From NCBI RefSeq assembly GCF_003050965.1, contig NZ_QAOU01000007.1:1-64000 (forward strand): a DNA stretch of 64,000 bases. Direction: 5' to 3'. The position numbers and the translations under genes were made by a program. Positions 46,437 through 55,647 of the stretch are shown one piece after another. The notes below the pieces were generated by a model, which saw nothing but the letters and a program-made list of their open reading frames with translations, did no database searches and was not told the origin of the DNA. Within the stretch, counting starts at the first letter, position 1. Each line of letters opens with the position of its first letter. This stretch comes from Nitrosospira sp. Nsp2 (GTDB lineage Bacteria; Pseudomonadota; Gammaproteobacteria; Burkholderiales; Nitrosomonadaceae).

Positions 46437-46494
46437 CTATCGTGGATAAATCGTCCGGGGAAGCACCCGGGAGGAGTCGCCAGAAGTTCATTTC

Positions 46495-47544
46495 TTGCAA
46501 AGTAGGTGCGTCGCTGCCAGAATTAGCTACCTCACAACGAATTTACCGCGACGCTTCCCCGCGCCTTTGAAACCAAAGCCTGTAGAAATTTCGTTTTCCC
46601 CAGCCGATAATCAGCGCCTTGCCAATCTCTGCGGGGCGCTGGATGAAAACCTAAGGCAAATTGAGACCGTGCTTGACGTCACCATCGCCCGGCGCGGGGA
46701 ACGTTTCAGTTTGCGTGGCAAGTCCAGCCAAACTGCGCTAGCGGCGGAGGTATTGCAGAATTTCTATAGCCGGGCACAGCACCATATAAGCATCGAGCAG
46801 GTTCAGTTGGGCTTGATCGAGGCGATGAACCCTCGTCATACCAAAAAACATCCCGCTGACGACGACGCAAAGGAGATAACGGAACCGGCGTTGCTGACGC
46901 GCCGCAACGATTTGCGCGGCCGAACACCACGCCAGGTCGAGTATCTCCAACAAATTCAGACCCACGACATCACGTTTTCCATTGGCCCCGCAGGAACGGG
47001 CAAAACATATCTAGCGGTAGCAAGCGCGGTGGACGCGCTGGAACGCGACATCGTCGCGCGAATTGTGCTCGTGCGTCCGGCGGTCGAAGCCGGCGAGCGG
47101 TTGGGTTTTCTTCCCGGTGATCTGGTGCAGAAGGTGGATCCTTATCTGCGCCCTCTATATGACGCGCTGTATGATTTGATGGGTTTTGATAAAACCAGTA
47201 AGCAATTTGAGCGCAGCGCGATCGAAGTAGCGCCGCTCGCATTCATGCGCGGACGCACGCTGAACCAATCGTTTATCATTCTCGACGAAGCACAGAACAC
47301 GACACCCGAACAGATGAAAATGTTTCTGACTCGTATCGGCTTCGGGTCAAAGGCTGTGGTAACCGGCGACATTACTCAGATTGACCTGGCAAAACATCAG
47401 AAAAGCGGGCTCGTCGAGGCCAAGCAGGTTTTGGAAAAAGTGCGCGGTATCGCCTTTACGCATTTTGACGCAGAGGACGTCGTGCGACATCCTCTCGTCC
47501 AGCGAATCGTCAATGCTTACCAACAGTATGAGAAACAGCGGTAG
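46495..47544 (+). CDS. PhoH-like ATPase (YbeZ/PhoH family)
   Basis: A protein of up to 349 aa with an N-terminal KH-like part and a P-loop ATPase domain: Walker A GPAGTGKT, then VRPAVEAGERLGFLPGD, IILDEAQNTTPEQMKMFLTR (Walker B) and VTGDITQIDL. YbeZ partners with YbeY in ribosome/RNA quality control, and ybeY follows directly. The start is uncertain: TTG at 46495 (used here), or a TTG 72 nt on that gives (M)KPKPVEISFSPADN, closer to the usual family start. Confidence 0.9.
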   Translation: MQSRCVAARISYLTTNLPRRFPAPLKPKPVEISFSPADNQRLANLCGALDENLRQIETVLDVTIARRGERFSLRGKSSQTALAAEVLQNFYSRAQHHISIEQVQLGLIEAMNPRHTKKHPADDDAKEITEPALLTRRNDLRGRTPRQVEYLQQIQTHDITFSIGPAGTGKTYLAVASAVDALERDIVARIVLVRPAVEAGERLGFLPGDLVQKVDPYLRPLYDALYDLMGFDKTSKQFERSAIEVAPLAFMRGRTLNQSFIILDEAQNTTPEQMKMFLTRIGFGSKAVVTGDITQIDLAKHQKSGLVEAKQVLEKVRGIAFTHFDAEDVVRHPLVQRIVNAYQQYEKQR

Positions 47545-48031
47545 CGTTGCCGAGTCCGCAGGAGTTGCTGCCAGGACGCCGAGGCTGAAACTGGCGGTAC
47601 AGTATGCGACAGAGGTCCAGCAAGTGCCGCCCCGTTCCGAGTTTCGCAAGTGGGTCAAAGCCGCGCTGAAGCAGGATGCGGAAATTGTGCTGCGTATCGT
47701 TGATGCAGACGAAGGCCGCGATCTCAATCTCAATTTTCGCAAAAGGGATTATGCCGCCAATGTGCTGACGTTCGTGTATGACAACGTTGAGCGCAATTCC
47801 CAATCTCTGGCTGGAGACATCGTACTGTGCGCGCCGGTAATAGAAAATGAAGCCGGCGAGCAGCACAAAGCTCTGACAGCGCATTACGCGCATCTGACGG
47901 TGCATGGTGTACTGCACCTTCAGGGCTACGATCACCAGACCGACGCTGATGCAGCTGCAATGGAGCGGCTGGAGACACAAATCGTCGAAAAGTTGGGATA
48001 TAAAGATCCTTACAGAGGAACCTCTAACTAA
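47528..48031 (+). CDS. ybeY: Endoribonuclease YbeY (rRNA maturation factor)
   Basis: A metal-dependent RNase needed for 16S rRNA 3'-end maturation and 70S quality control. A protein of about 167 aa with the zinc motif HLTVHGVLHLQGYDH (HxxxHxxxxxH). The open frame extends upstream inside phoH, but the ATG at 47528, overlapping the phoH end by 17 nt, gives the normal family length; an ATG at 47513 is also possible. Conserved part: NFRKRDYAANVLTFVY. Confidence 0.93.
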   Translation: MRNSGSVAESAGVAARTPRLKLAVQYATEVQQVPPRSEFRKWVKAALKQDAEIVLRIVDADEGRDLNLNFRKRDYAANVLTFVYDNVERNSQSLAGDIVLCAPVIENEAGEQHKALTAHYAHLTVHGVLHLQGYDHQTDADAAAMERLETQIVEKLGYKDPYRGTSN

Positions 48032-48085
48032 GTATGTTGCCGGAACCCACCGATTTCTTCACATGCCAACTGGCGGCATTTAGCC

Positions 48086-48922
48086 ATGGATGAACTTCCC
48101 AAGCCTGGCTGGCTAGAGCGTATTACCGCCCTGATTCTCCGCCAGCCAGGAGACCGCGAACAATTGGTGACATTATTGCGTGCTGCCTTTGAACGCAATT
48201 TATTCGATTCCGATGCCTTGAGCATGCTTGAAGGCGTGATACAGGTATCAGAGATACAAGCGCGTGACATCATGGTTCCGCGTTCTCAAATGGACGTCAT
48301 CGACATTAGCCAGACGCCGGACAAGTTTATTCCCTTTGTCATCGAGACTGCGCATTCGCGCTTTCCAGTTACCGAGAGCGATAAAAACAACGTCATTGGC
48401 ATCCTGCTGGCGAAGGATTTGCTGCGCTATTACGCGGGTGAGGAGGAATTTGACGTACGCGAGATGCTGCGGCCAGTCGTGTTTATTCCTGAATCCAAGC
48501 GCCTCAACGTGCTGCTCAAGGACTTCAGGACGAACCGCAATCATATTGCCATTGTCGTGGATGAGTACGGCGGAGTAGCGGGGTTGGTTACCATCGAAGA
48601 TGTGCTGGAGCAAATCGTTGGCGAGATCGAGGATGAGCACGACTTTGACGAAGCTGAAGACAATATTGTTCAGGACGCGAGCGGCCATCATCGGGTTAAG
48701 GCAATTACCGAAATTGCGGACTTTAATGAAAAGCTCGGTGGGGAATTAAGCGATGACGATTACGACACCGTCGGGGGTCTGGTGCTGCATACGTTCGGGC
48801 GCCTGCCGAAACGCGGCGAATCGGCAACCGTTGACGATTTCAGGTTTACCGTGTTGCGCGCAGATAGCCGCAGGTTGTATACATTGCTGGTCGAAAAGAA
48901 TAGCGCCGAGATTGAGCAATAA
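48086..48922 (+). CDS. corC: CorC/HlyC-family CBS-pair protein
   Basis: A 278-aa cytoplasmic protein with two CBS domains (RDIMVPRSQMDVIDI to about 190: VIGILLAKDLLRY, IAIVVDEYGGVAGLVTIEDVLEQIVGEIEDE, written in part) followed by a CorC_HlyC transporter-associated domain. Related proteins contribute to magnesium/cobalt efflux. The order phoH-ybeY-corC is the usual one, although the apolipoprotein N-acyltransferase gene that often follows (lnt) is absent here. Confidence 0.92.
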   Translation: MDELPKPGWLERITALILRQPGDREQLVTLLRAAFERNLFDSDALSMLEGVIQVSEIQARDIMVPRSQMDVIDISQTPDKFIPFVIETAHSRFPVTESDKNNVIGILLAKDLLRYYAGEEEFDVREMLRPVVFIPESKRLNVLLKDFRTNRNHIAIVVDEYGGVAGLVTIEDVLEQIVGEIEDEHDFDEAEDNIVQDASGHHRVKAITEIADFNEKLGGELSDDDYDTVGGLVLHTFGRLPKRGESATVDDFRFTVLRADSRRLYTLLVEKNSAEIEQ

Positions 48923-48924
48923 TA

Positions 48925-49566
48925 TTGCTCGCCCCTGGGATGATGCCCGGCTTTAAATCCCTATATAGTGATTCTGTTTACACCGGGATGAGTAGAAGTT
49001 GTGCAGCACCGTTCGGCCATCAAGGGGTACAGATCACTTTGACTTGCAAGACTTTCGCCCAGGCGAACGATAGGCAAGAATCGCACTATAAGGCGCGCTC
49101 CGAGCCACCCCCGGTAGAGGTGGTGATTGAAGTTCCGCAGGGCAGCTTTCTCAAGCGCGGATCAACCGGTAAAGTTGACTTTATTTCTCCCCTCCCTTGT
49201 CCGTTCAATTACGGCTCAGTGCCCGGTTATATCGGTCTTGATGGCGACCTTCTGGACGCGGTGGTGCTCGGACCACGGCTTCCGTTGGGCACAAAGATCC
49301 GCGTCCGACCCTGGGGAGCGGTGGTGATGAGGGATCGCGGCCTGACGGATGACAAGCTTATCTGTGCTGAACATTCTCCAGACGCCGCGCAACGCCGTAA
49401 AGTACTGCGCTTTTTTCATTTCTATGCAAGGTGCAAGGGTTTACTGAATATCTGGAGAGGCCGACCCGGGCGCAACGCCTGCGAAGGCTGGTGCGAAGCG
49501 AGTGACGCGCTTGCTCGTGCACGGCCGCGAAACGGTTCCTGGCGGGGACCACCGCTTGAGTTCTGA
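48925..49566 (+). CDS. Inorganic pyrophosphatase-like protein (divergent family I)
   Basis: Predicted to hydrolyse diphosphate to phosphate. A protein of up to 213 aa; the PPase-like core spans about 63-170. Compared with E. coli Ppa by eye, IEVP (metal-site Glu), a Lys in FLKR, FNYG (Tyr), LDGDLLD (three metal Asp) and MRDRGLTDDKL (two Asp and Lys) are kept. The Glu two residues after that first Lys, the VDRF Arg and the Lys of the HYK segment appear changed, and the loop between the first two strands is short. The start is unclear: TTG 48925, ATG 48940 or ATG 48988 are all possible. Confidence 0.72.
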   Translation: MLAPGMMPGFKSLYSDSVYTGMSRSCAAPFGHQGVQITLTCKTFAQANDRQESHYKARSEPPPVEVVIEVPQGSFLKRGSTGKVDFISPLPCPFNYGSVPGYIGLDGDLLDAVVLGPRLPLGTKIRVRPWGAVVMRDRGLTDDKLICAEHSPDAAQRRKVLRFFHFYARCKGLLNIWRGRPGRNACEGWCEASDALARARPRNGSWRGPPLEF

Positions 49567-49664
49567 TAGGCATTAGTTGTTGATTTTTGCCAATGCCCGC
49601 GGACCATGGCAGAATTGCGCCCCTGTTAAGGAACCTCTGAATACGCTGAAGCCACGACTGTCTT

Positions 49665-51575
49665 ATGCCTCTGCTTACCCTTGAAAAAATTTGTCTTGCT
49701 TTTGGGCATCACTCGCTGCTCGATCATGTCGACCTACAGCTCGACGCGGGCGAACGTATCGGTCTGATCGGTAGAAATGGCGGTGGTAAATCCAGTCTGC
49801 TACGCATCGTAGCAGGGGAAGCCAAGCCGGACGATGGGAGAATTTGGCGCGCACCCGCGTTGAAGCTGGCCTACGTGCCTCAGGAGCCGACGCTCGATCC
49901 AGAGCTTACCGTCTTTGAAGAAGTTTCAAAAGGAGTCGGCGCAGTCAGCCAGGTGCTAATTCGTTACCACGAGACGTCTCATCTATTGAGTGACGGCGGG
50001 AGCGACACCGAAGCGCTTCTTTCGCGGCTGCAAGATTTGCAAGCCGAGCTGGAAGCGCAGGACGGCTGGAGCATTCAGGCTAAGGTCGAAACCGCGATCA
50101 ACAAGCTTAGCCTTCCTACCGATGCATTGGTCGGGCAGCTTTCCGGCGGGCAAAAAAAACGCGTCGCGCTGGCTCGTGCGCTGGTGTTATCGCCCGACGT
50201 GCTGCTATTGGACGAACCGACCAATCATCTCGACTTTCTCTCTATCGAATGGCTGGAAGAGCTCCTGAAGGATTTTGTGGGGAGCGTGGTATTCGTGACG
50301 CATGACCGCCGCTTTCTGAGCAATGTGGCAACGCGGATAATCGAGCTTGATCGAGGCAAGCTGACGAGTTTCCCCGGTGATTTTTCGGACTATCAGCGAA
50401 AGAAATTGGAAATGCTCGAAATTGAAGCCGTCCAAAATCAGAAGTTCGACAAGGCCTTGGCACAAGAGGAGATCTGGATACGCAAAGGAATCCAGGCGCG
50501 CTGTACCCGCAACGAGGGCCGGGTAAGGCGGCTGGAAGCATTGAGACTAGAGCGCGCCTCGCGGCGGGAACGCTCCGGAAGTGTCAATCTCAACGTGGAC
50601 GACGGCGCAAAATCAGGCCGCATGGTAGCTGAGCTGGAACATGTCAGTAAAAGTTACGGCGACAAGGAAATCATCAAGGATTTCTCTTGCAGAATTATGC
50701 GCGGCGATCGCGTGGGCTTATTGGGACCGAATGGCGCCGGGAAATCGACCTTGCTCAAGCTGATACTGGGGTCTCTCCCGCCTGACACCGGAAACATCAG
50801 GCTGGGCACCAAACTCGCCGTAGCGTATTTTGACCAGATGCGCGAGCAACTCAATGACGACGAAACGCTGATAGACACGATTAGTCAAGGCTCCGATTTC
50901 ATTGATATCGGTGGGACCAGAAAACACGTTATAAGCTATCTTGAAGACTTCCTGTTCTCGCCTCAACGTGCCCGCTCTCCGGTAAAGTCGCTCTCCGGTG
51001 GAGAGCGCAACCGTCTGTTGCTGGCAAGGTTATTCACGCGTCCGGCCAATGTGCTGGTCTTGGATGAGCCAACCAACGATCTTGATATCGAGACCCTGGA
51101 ATTGCTTGAGGCACTGCTGCAGAACTATTCCGGCACGCTGTTCCTCGTGAGTCATGATCGAGAATTTCTCGACAACGTCGTTACCCAGGTTATTGCGTTC
51201 GAAGGCCACGGCATCCTGCGCGAATACGTGGGGGGCTACGAAGACTGGATGCGGGCGAAAAATTTCCAAAAAACAGTGCAAAAGCAAAAGGAGGCGCAAC
51301 CGCCGGCAGCCAAGGCCTCCGCATCTCTTCCCCGGGTTAAATTGGCTTACAAGGAAACGCGTGAACTCGATGAGCTTCCGGGAAAGATCGAGGCGCTCGA
51401 ACGGGAACAGGCGGACATCAGAAACCAGCTATGTTCTGCAGATATCTACCGGAATTGTCCGGATAAAGCCAGAGCCTTGGAACAGCGCCTTTCGGCGCTG
51501 GATGGGGAAGTTATGAGCCACCTTACGCGTTGGGAGGAGCTTGAAGCAAAACTTGCGTCCGGACACAGCAATTGA
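49665..51575 (+). CDS. uup: ABC-F ATPase Uup
   Basis: A 636-aa cytosolic ATPase with two ABC domains and no membrane part. Walker A motifs are GRNGGGKSS and GPNGAGKST; signature motifs are LSGGQKKRVALA and LSGGERNRLLLA; LLDEPTNHLD and VLDEPTNDLD follow. The C-terminal coiled-coil (about 550-636: ALEREQADIRNQL, ALEQRLSALDGEVM) marks the Uup subfamily, which binds DNA and ribosomes and affects transposon precise excision and ribosome function. Confidence 0.93.
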   Translation: MPLLTLEKICLAFGHHSLLDHVDLQLDAGERIGLIGRNGGGKSSLLRIVAGEAKPDDGRIWRAPALKLAYVPQEPTLDPELTVFEEVSKGVGAVSQVLIRYHETSHLLSDGGSDTEALLSRLQDLQAELEAQDGWSIQAKVETAINKLSLPTDALVGQLSGGQKKRVALARALVLSPDVLLLDEPTNHLDFLSIEWLEELLKDFVGSVVFVTHDRRFLSNVATRIIELDRGKLTSFPGDFSDYQRKKLEMLEIEAVQNQKFDKALAQEEIWIRKGIQARCTRNEGRVRRLEALRLERASRRERSGSVNLNVDDGAKSGRMVAELEHVSKSYGDKEIIKDFSCRIMRGDRVGLLGPNGAGKSTLLKLILGSLPPDTGNIRLGTKLAVAYFDQMREQLNDDETLIDTISQGSDFIDIGGTRKHVISYLEDFLFSPQRARSPVKSLSGGERNRLLLARLFTRPANVLVLDEPTNDLDIETLELLEALLQNYSGTLFLVSHDREFLDNVVTQVIAFEGHGILREYVGGYEDWMRAKNFQKTVQKQKEAQPPAAKASASLPRVKLAYKETRELDELPGKIEALEREQADIRNQLCSADIYRNCPDKARALEQRLSALDGEVMSHLTRWEELEAKLASGHSN

Positions 51576-51663
51576 TGATAAGTTCCCGTATGTCATGAAT
51601 TTTATACATTGACCAGAAATGGCACATCGTTTAGAGTCGCTCTTTTTGAAAAAGAGGGCACTG

Positions 51664-51996
51664 ATGATGAAACGACCAGCAATAATAGGCTTATTTGCGT
51701 GGGGTCTGCTTCTGGCATTAAGCGGTACCGCTCAGGCAGCCGGTGACCCGGCCGCAGGAAAGCAGAAGAATGCAATGTGCATTGGTTGTCATGGAATAGA
51801 AGGGTATCGGACATCTTATCCCACCGTATATCACGTCCCAAGATTAGGCGGTCAGCACGCCGAGTATCTGATCAAGGCGCTACAGGCTTATAAAACTGAA
51901 GCCCGGAACCATCCCAGCATGAAAGGTATTGCCGCCACGCTATCCCAACAGGATATGGAAGATCTGGCCGCCTATTACGCCGGCAGCGGAAAATAA
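51664..51996 (+). CDS. Single-heme c-type cytochrome (c553/c4-like)
   Basis: A periplasmic electron carrier of about 110 aa with a signal peptide (IIGLFAWGLLLALSGTAQA) and one heme site CIGCH. The axial Met is probably in HPSMKGIAATL, as in class I cytochromes c553. The ATGATG start (51664/51667) is chosen because the signal peptide follows directly; an open frame 15 codons longer lacks this. It is tandem with a paralogue 29 nt downstream. The partner in respiration is unknown. Confidence 0.9.
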   Translation: MMKRPAIIGLFAWGLLLALSGTAQAAGDPAAGKQKNAMCIGCHGIEGYRTSYPTVYHVPRLGGQHAEYLIKALQAYKTEARNHPSMKGIAATLSQQDMEDLAAYYAGSGK

Positions 51997-52025
51997 TCAA
52001 TTCATTACGCAAGGAAAGAAGCCTC

Positions 52026-52352
52026 ATGAAAAATCATATTATTGCCGCGGCAAGCGGCGCATTGCTGCTGATTTCCGGCCAGGGAATGGCAGCTGACCTT
52101 GATGCTGGCAAGAAGAAAGCGGCTGAGGTTTGCGCCGCATGCCACGGTCCGGATGGCAACAGTCCCGCTCCCGCCTTTCCTAAGCTGGCTGGGCAGCATG
52201 CGAGTTATCTGGCGAAAAGCCTGAACGAGTATAAGTCGGGCACAAGAAAGGATCCTATCATGGCAGGCATGGCTGCCGCCCTGAGTAAGGAAGACATTGA
52301 AAATGTGGCTGCATACTATGCCAGCCAGTCGGGTCTAAAGACCAAATATTAG
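52026..52352 (+). CDS. Single-heme c-type cytochrome (c553/c4-like)
   Basis: A 108-aa periplasmic cytochrome with a signal peptide (ending GQGMAA), heme site CAACHGPDG and probable axial Met in DPIMAGMAAALSKEDIENVAAYYASQ (written in part), resembling half of a cytochrome c4. It is a paralogue of the gene before it; both share GGQHA/AGQHA-x-YL and E-YK. A GC-rich hairpin follows the stop. Confidence 0.92.
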   Translation: MKNHIIAAASGALLLISGQGMAADLDAGKKKAAEVCAACHGPDGNSPAPAFPKLAGQHASYLAKSLNEYKSGTRKDPIMAGMAAALSKEDIENVAAYYASQSGLKTKY

Positions 52353-52360
52353 ACAGGAAA

Positions 52361-52388
52361 GCAGACAGGAAATGCACATCCTGTCTGC
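52361..52388 (+). terminator. Hairpin after the cytochrome pair
   Basis: GCAGACAGGA (52361-52370) pairs perfectly with TCCTGTCTGC (52379-52388) over an 8-nt loop, 9 nt past the stop of the second cytochrome gene. No clear T-run follows, so it may be a terminator shared with the convergent DUF1841 gene or an mRNA-stabilising hairpin. Confidence 0.6.
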
Positions 52389-52422
52389 TCTATGCCCCTC
52401 CGGCTTCAATAATCCGCTTCAC

Positions 52423-52857
52423 CTAGGCATTATTTTCCTGCCGGTCCAGGCATTCGAAGTACACCCTCGCATCCAGCGCCGTCTGATCGCGTTGCGCCTG
52501 CCAGATCATTTCCGCAAGACACTCCATGAGTTGATGTGTGGCGACATGTTCGTCGCCGGCTTTTTGTAACAGTCGCTGGAAACGTTTGCGGATTCCGGAT
52601 GGCTGGTCTATTGAAAGCTGCTCCTTGATGGCCACATGCATGCTCATGTGCAGAAAGGGGTTGATATCGCCCATTTCGGGCAAATAATCCTTATCCCGGT
52701 ATCGTTCCGGCGTTTCGAGCATTCGCTGATACTCGGGATGCAATAAAATGATCTCCAGCGCCATGTCTTCCATGGCGGTAAGCATTTCTCGCTGCCGGTA
52801 CTTGCGCCAGACGTCAAAGAAAAACTGACGCGCCTGCTCTCTAGAAGGGCTGAACAT
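52423..52857 (-). CDS. DUF1841 family protein
   Basis: A cytoplasmic protein of about 144 aa with the family pattern SREQARQFFFDVWRKYR, EIILLHPEY, NPFLHMSMHVAIKEQLSIDQPSGIR (written in part). It is found across beta- and gammaproteobacteria next to nth; the function is unknown. I use the ATG at 52857 because conservation starts there. It is the last gene of the pyrD-rnfB-nth run. Confidence 0.85.
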   Translation of the reverse strand: MFSPSREQARQFFFDVWRKYRQREMLTAMEDMALEIILLHPEYQRMLETPERYRDKDYLPEMGDINPFLHMSMHVAIKEQLSIDQPSGIRKRFQRLLQKAGDEHVATHQLMECLAEMIWQAQRDQTALDARVYFECLDRQENNA

Positions 52858-53013
52858 CGACCACTCTGAATACGTCCAGCACGAGCGCGACAAGGAAGTT
52901 GCAGGAATAGCACCCACCCAAGGCAAAAAAGCATGTCCAAAGGCTTAGCATCACGACTGCAACGTTTACCTGGCAAGTCGTTATCATTTTCCGCTGCCGG
53001 TTCGTTTGACAAC

Positions 53014-53733
53014 TCATTTGCTGAAGGAGGGCCTAGCAATGGCCGGATCAGAGGCTTCGTAAGCTGCCGCAGAAGCGATCGGATAAATGCTGTCGGGTTT
53101 CTCGAAATTTTTTTCCTTGTACTCGCACAGATCGTTAATGATACAGATCGCGCATTTTGGTTTCCTCGCGACGCATGTGTAACGCCCGTGCAGGATGAGC
53201 CAGTGATGAGCATCATGGCGAAAACCGGGTGGCACGTTCTTCAGAAGCTTCAGCTCTACCTCCAGCACAGTTTTTCCGGGTGCGATCCCAGTCCGGTTGG
53301 CAACGCGAAAAATATGCGTATCCACCGCCATAGTGGGTTCACCGAAGGCCGTGTTCAGAATAACGTTGGCGGTTTTCCGTCCCACCCCGGGCAGTTTCTC
53401 CAGCTCATCCCGGGTTCGCGGAACTTCACCCCCGTGATGCTGAATCAGCAATTGGCACGTAGCGAGTATATTCTTGGCCTTGGTCTTGTATAGCCCAATG
53501 CTCTTGATAAAATCACGTAGGCTTGCCTCCCCCAGCGCGAGGATTTTTTCGGGTGTATTTGCGGTGGGAAACAACTTGTGCGTTGCCAGATTTACGCTCT
53601 TGTCAGTCGCCTGGGCAGAGAGAATTACCGCAATCAGCAATTCAAATGGCGAGGCGTACTCCAGTTCAGTAGCGGGATTAGGATTGGCCAACTTAAAGCG
53701 TGTAAAAATTTCCTTTCGTTTGTTTGAGTTCAT
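53014..53733 (-). CDS. nth: Endonuclease III
   Basis: A DNA glycosylase/AP lyase for oxidised pyrimidines. The 239-aa protein has a helix-hairpin-helix motif LPGVGRKTANV with the catalytic Lys, catalytic Asp in AVDTHIFRV, and the C-terminal [4Fe-4S] ligands C-x6-C-x2-C-x5-C (CVARKPKCAICIINDLC). A tail of about 28 residues after the cluster (SIYPIASAAAYEASDP) exceeds the usual 211 aa. Confidence 0.95.
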   Translation of the reverse strand: MNSNKRKEIFTRFKLANPNPATELEYASPFELLIAVILSAQATDKSVNLATHKLFPTANTPEKILALGEASLRDFIKSIGLYKTKAKNILATCQLLIQHHGGEVPRTRDELEKLPGVGRKTANVILNTAFGEPTMAVDTHIFRVANRTGIAPGKTVLEVELKLLKNVPPGFRHDAHHWLILHGRYTCVARKPKCAICIINDLCEYKEKNFEKPDSIYPIASAAAYEASDPAIARPSFSK

Positions 53734-53779
53734 GGAAGTCTGAATGAATAATAGCCAGTGGCTCAGCCTGGATATGCTG

Positions 53780-54484
53780 TTATGTTTTCGTTGGCCCTTG
53801 AGTTCGGGTAGCCCTGGCTCGCTCGGCGGTGGCGCGCGACAGCGCGGCTTGAATAGCTGCTTTTTTACGGTCGCCCGCTACGGATGGGCTATTCGTGACC
53901 GTCACGGCTTCAGGCTCCTGCGCCATTCTGGCTTCGTTTTCCCTTTTTTCCCGCTCAAGCCTTTGCAGCCTGTACCGATAACGTTTCCGCGCATGATCCG
54001 CAGCGGCCTTACCGTCCCGCCGCGAGCCGTCATCCGTGTTATCGAACTGATTCCCGGCGCCGCGCCCAAACCTTTCCCTGGGCATCATGCTGATACAATC
54101 CATAGGACAGGGGGCAATACATAACTCGCAGCCGGTGCACTCCGCCGCGATGACAGTATGCATCTGCTTGGTAGCGCCCACAATCGCATCTACCGGACAC
54201 GCTTGAATACAGAGGGTGCAGCCTATGCAGGCTTCCTCATTAATCAGCGCGACGATCTGAGGCTGGTGCGAACCGTGAGCAGGATTAAGGGGTGGCGGGC
54301 ACTTACCCAGCAACTCGGCGAGCCTGCGGATACCTTCGTCACCGCCGGGAGGACATTGATTGATGTCCGCACCCCCCTCCGCGATTGCCTCTGCGTAAGG
54401 CAGACAGCCAGAAAACCCGCATCGCCGGCACTGGGTTTGCGGCAGAATGGCATCAATTTCTTCAATCAGCGCATTCTGTTTCAT
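53780..54484 (-). CDS. RnfB-type iron-sulfur protein (RsxB-like)
   Basis: An electron-transfer protein of about 234 aa. An N-terminal Fe-S domain has Cys in [11 protein letters not shown] and a fourth in NQCPPGG. Two [4Fe-4S] ferredoxin motifs follow ([14 protein letters not shown] and [14 protein letters not shown]), then a charged helical tail with [10 protein letters not shown]. No N-terminal membrane helix of true RnfB is present and no other rnf gene is nearby. In betaproteobacteria this orphan form commonly sits with pyrD and nth. The ATG at 54484 overlaps the pyrD stop by 4 nt. Confidence 0.88.
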   Translation of the reverse strand: MKQNALIEEIDAILPQTQCRRCGFSGCLPYAEAIAEGGADINQCPPGGDEGIRRLAELLGKCPPPLNPAHGSHQPQIVALINEEACIGCTLCIQACPVDAIVGATKQMHTVIAAECTGCELCIAPCPMDCISMMPRERFGRGAGNQFDNTDDGSRRDGKAAADHARKRYRYRLQRLEREKRENEARMAQEPEAVTVTNSPSVAGDRKKAAIQAALSRATAERARATRTQGPTKT

Positions 54485-55521
54485 TGCGGGCCCATCGGTG
54501 AAGAAGCGTCGGGCGCGCATAAAGCTTGTGTTAGCTCCCGCACCAGATCGGGACCGCGATAGATCAAGCCGCTATAGATTTGTATCAGGCTCGCCCCGGC
54601 TTCGATTTTTTCCCTTGCATCCGCTGCACTCATGATACCACCGACCCCAATGATGGGTAGCGCCCCTTGCAGGGCCACATGCAAACGTCGTATCACGGCA
54701 GTGGCGCGCTGGGTCAGCGGCTGCCCGCTTAACCCACCGGGCTCGCTACCATGAGGGAGTGTTTTCACCTCATCACGGGAAAGGGTGGTATTGGTGGCGA
54801 TAACCCCGTCAATCTGATACTCCATTAATAACGCTGCGATCGCATCAATCTGCGAGGGCTCAAGATCGGGAGCAATTTTAACTGCTACCGGGGTGTATTT
54901 CCCATGTTCATCAGCCAGCTTTTGCTGATCCAGTTTCAGCAGGTACAATAAATTGCTTAACTCCTCCGCGTTTTGCAACTGACGAAGATGGGGCGTGTTG
55001 GGTGAAGAGATATTGACAACGATGTACCCCGCATAGCGATACGCTTTGCGCAGGCAAAACAGATAATCGGCGGCCGCCTTTTCCATTGGCGTATCGAAAT
55101 TTTTTCCAATATTGATACCGAGTATTCCCCGATAGTCGGCCTGACTCACGTTCGCGATCAGCCCATCTATGCCTTGATTATTAAATCCCATCCGGTTGAT
55201 AATGGCCTTGGCCTGAGGTAGACGGAACAACCGCGGTTTCGGGTTTCCCGGTTGGGGACGGGGCGTCACCGTTCCGATCTCAATAAAGCCGAAGCCGAGT
55301 GCCGCGAGCGCTTCGATGTGTTCGCCATCCTTGTCCAGTCCCGCGGCCAACCCGACAGGATTGGGGAAGTTGAGGCCCATGACCGTCCTCGATGGGCAAG
55401 ATATTGGCTCTGCGGCTCGCGAGCCGAACCGTTGGGCCACTTCGAGCGTCTTAAGGGTAACCCGATGAGCGGTTTCCGGTTCGAGACTGAATAATAACGG
55501 ACGGAGCAAGGAATAAAGCAT
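54481..55521 (-). CDS. pyrD: Dihydroorotate dehydrogenase (quinone), class 2
   Basis: A membrane-associated flavoenzyme oxidising dihydroorotate to orotate in pyrimidine synthesis. The 346-aa protein has the class 2 N-terminal membrane/quinone helix region ([15 protein letters not shown]), FMN/substrate segments [14 protein letters not shown] and NRMGFNNQG, catalytic Ser in [15 protein letters not shown], and [20 protein letters not shown] at the phosphate site (written in part). It begins the pyrD-rnfB-nth-DUF1841 run. Confidence 0.95.
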   Translation of the reverse strand: MLYSLLRPLLFSLEPETAHRVTLKTLEVAQRFGSRAAEPISCPSRTVMGLNFPNPVGLAAGLDKDGEHIEALAALGFGFIEIGTVTPRPQPGNPKPRLFRLPQAKAIINRMGFNNQGIDGLIANVSQADYRGILGINIGKNFDTPMEKAAADYLFCLRKAYRYAGYIVVNISSPNTPHLRQLQNAEELSNLLYLLKLDQQKLADEHGKYTPVAVKIAPDLEPSQIDAIAALLMEYQIDGVIATNTTLSRDEVKTLPHGSEPGGLSGQPLTQRATAVIRRLHVALQGALPIIGVGGIMSAADAREKIEAGASLIQIYSGLIYRGPDLVRELTQALCAPDASSPMGPQ

Positions 55522-55647
55522 GGCTTCATTTTAACATCCCCGAACGGTTAACCTCCAAGGGGGAAAGCCCCTGGGTGCACTCAGCGGTATTACTGCTGTT
55601 TATTTATCCATAATCCTCAACCAAAACGAATGCGTGCAGGAACCTCC

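Noticed and set aside
49620-49650. AGGAACCTCTGAA-like motif before uup, reminiscent of an IS end
   Set aside because: No matching inverted partner was found nearby, so no element can be supported.
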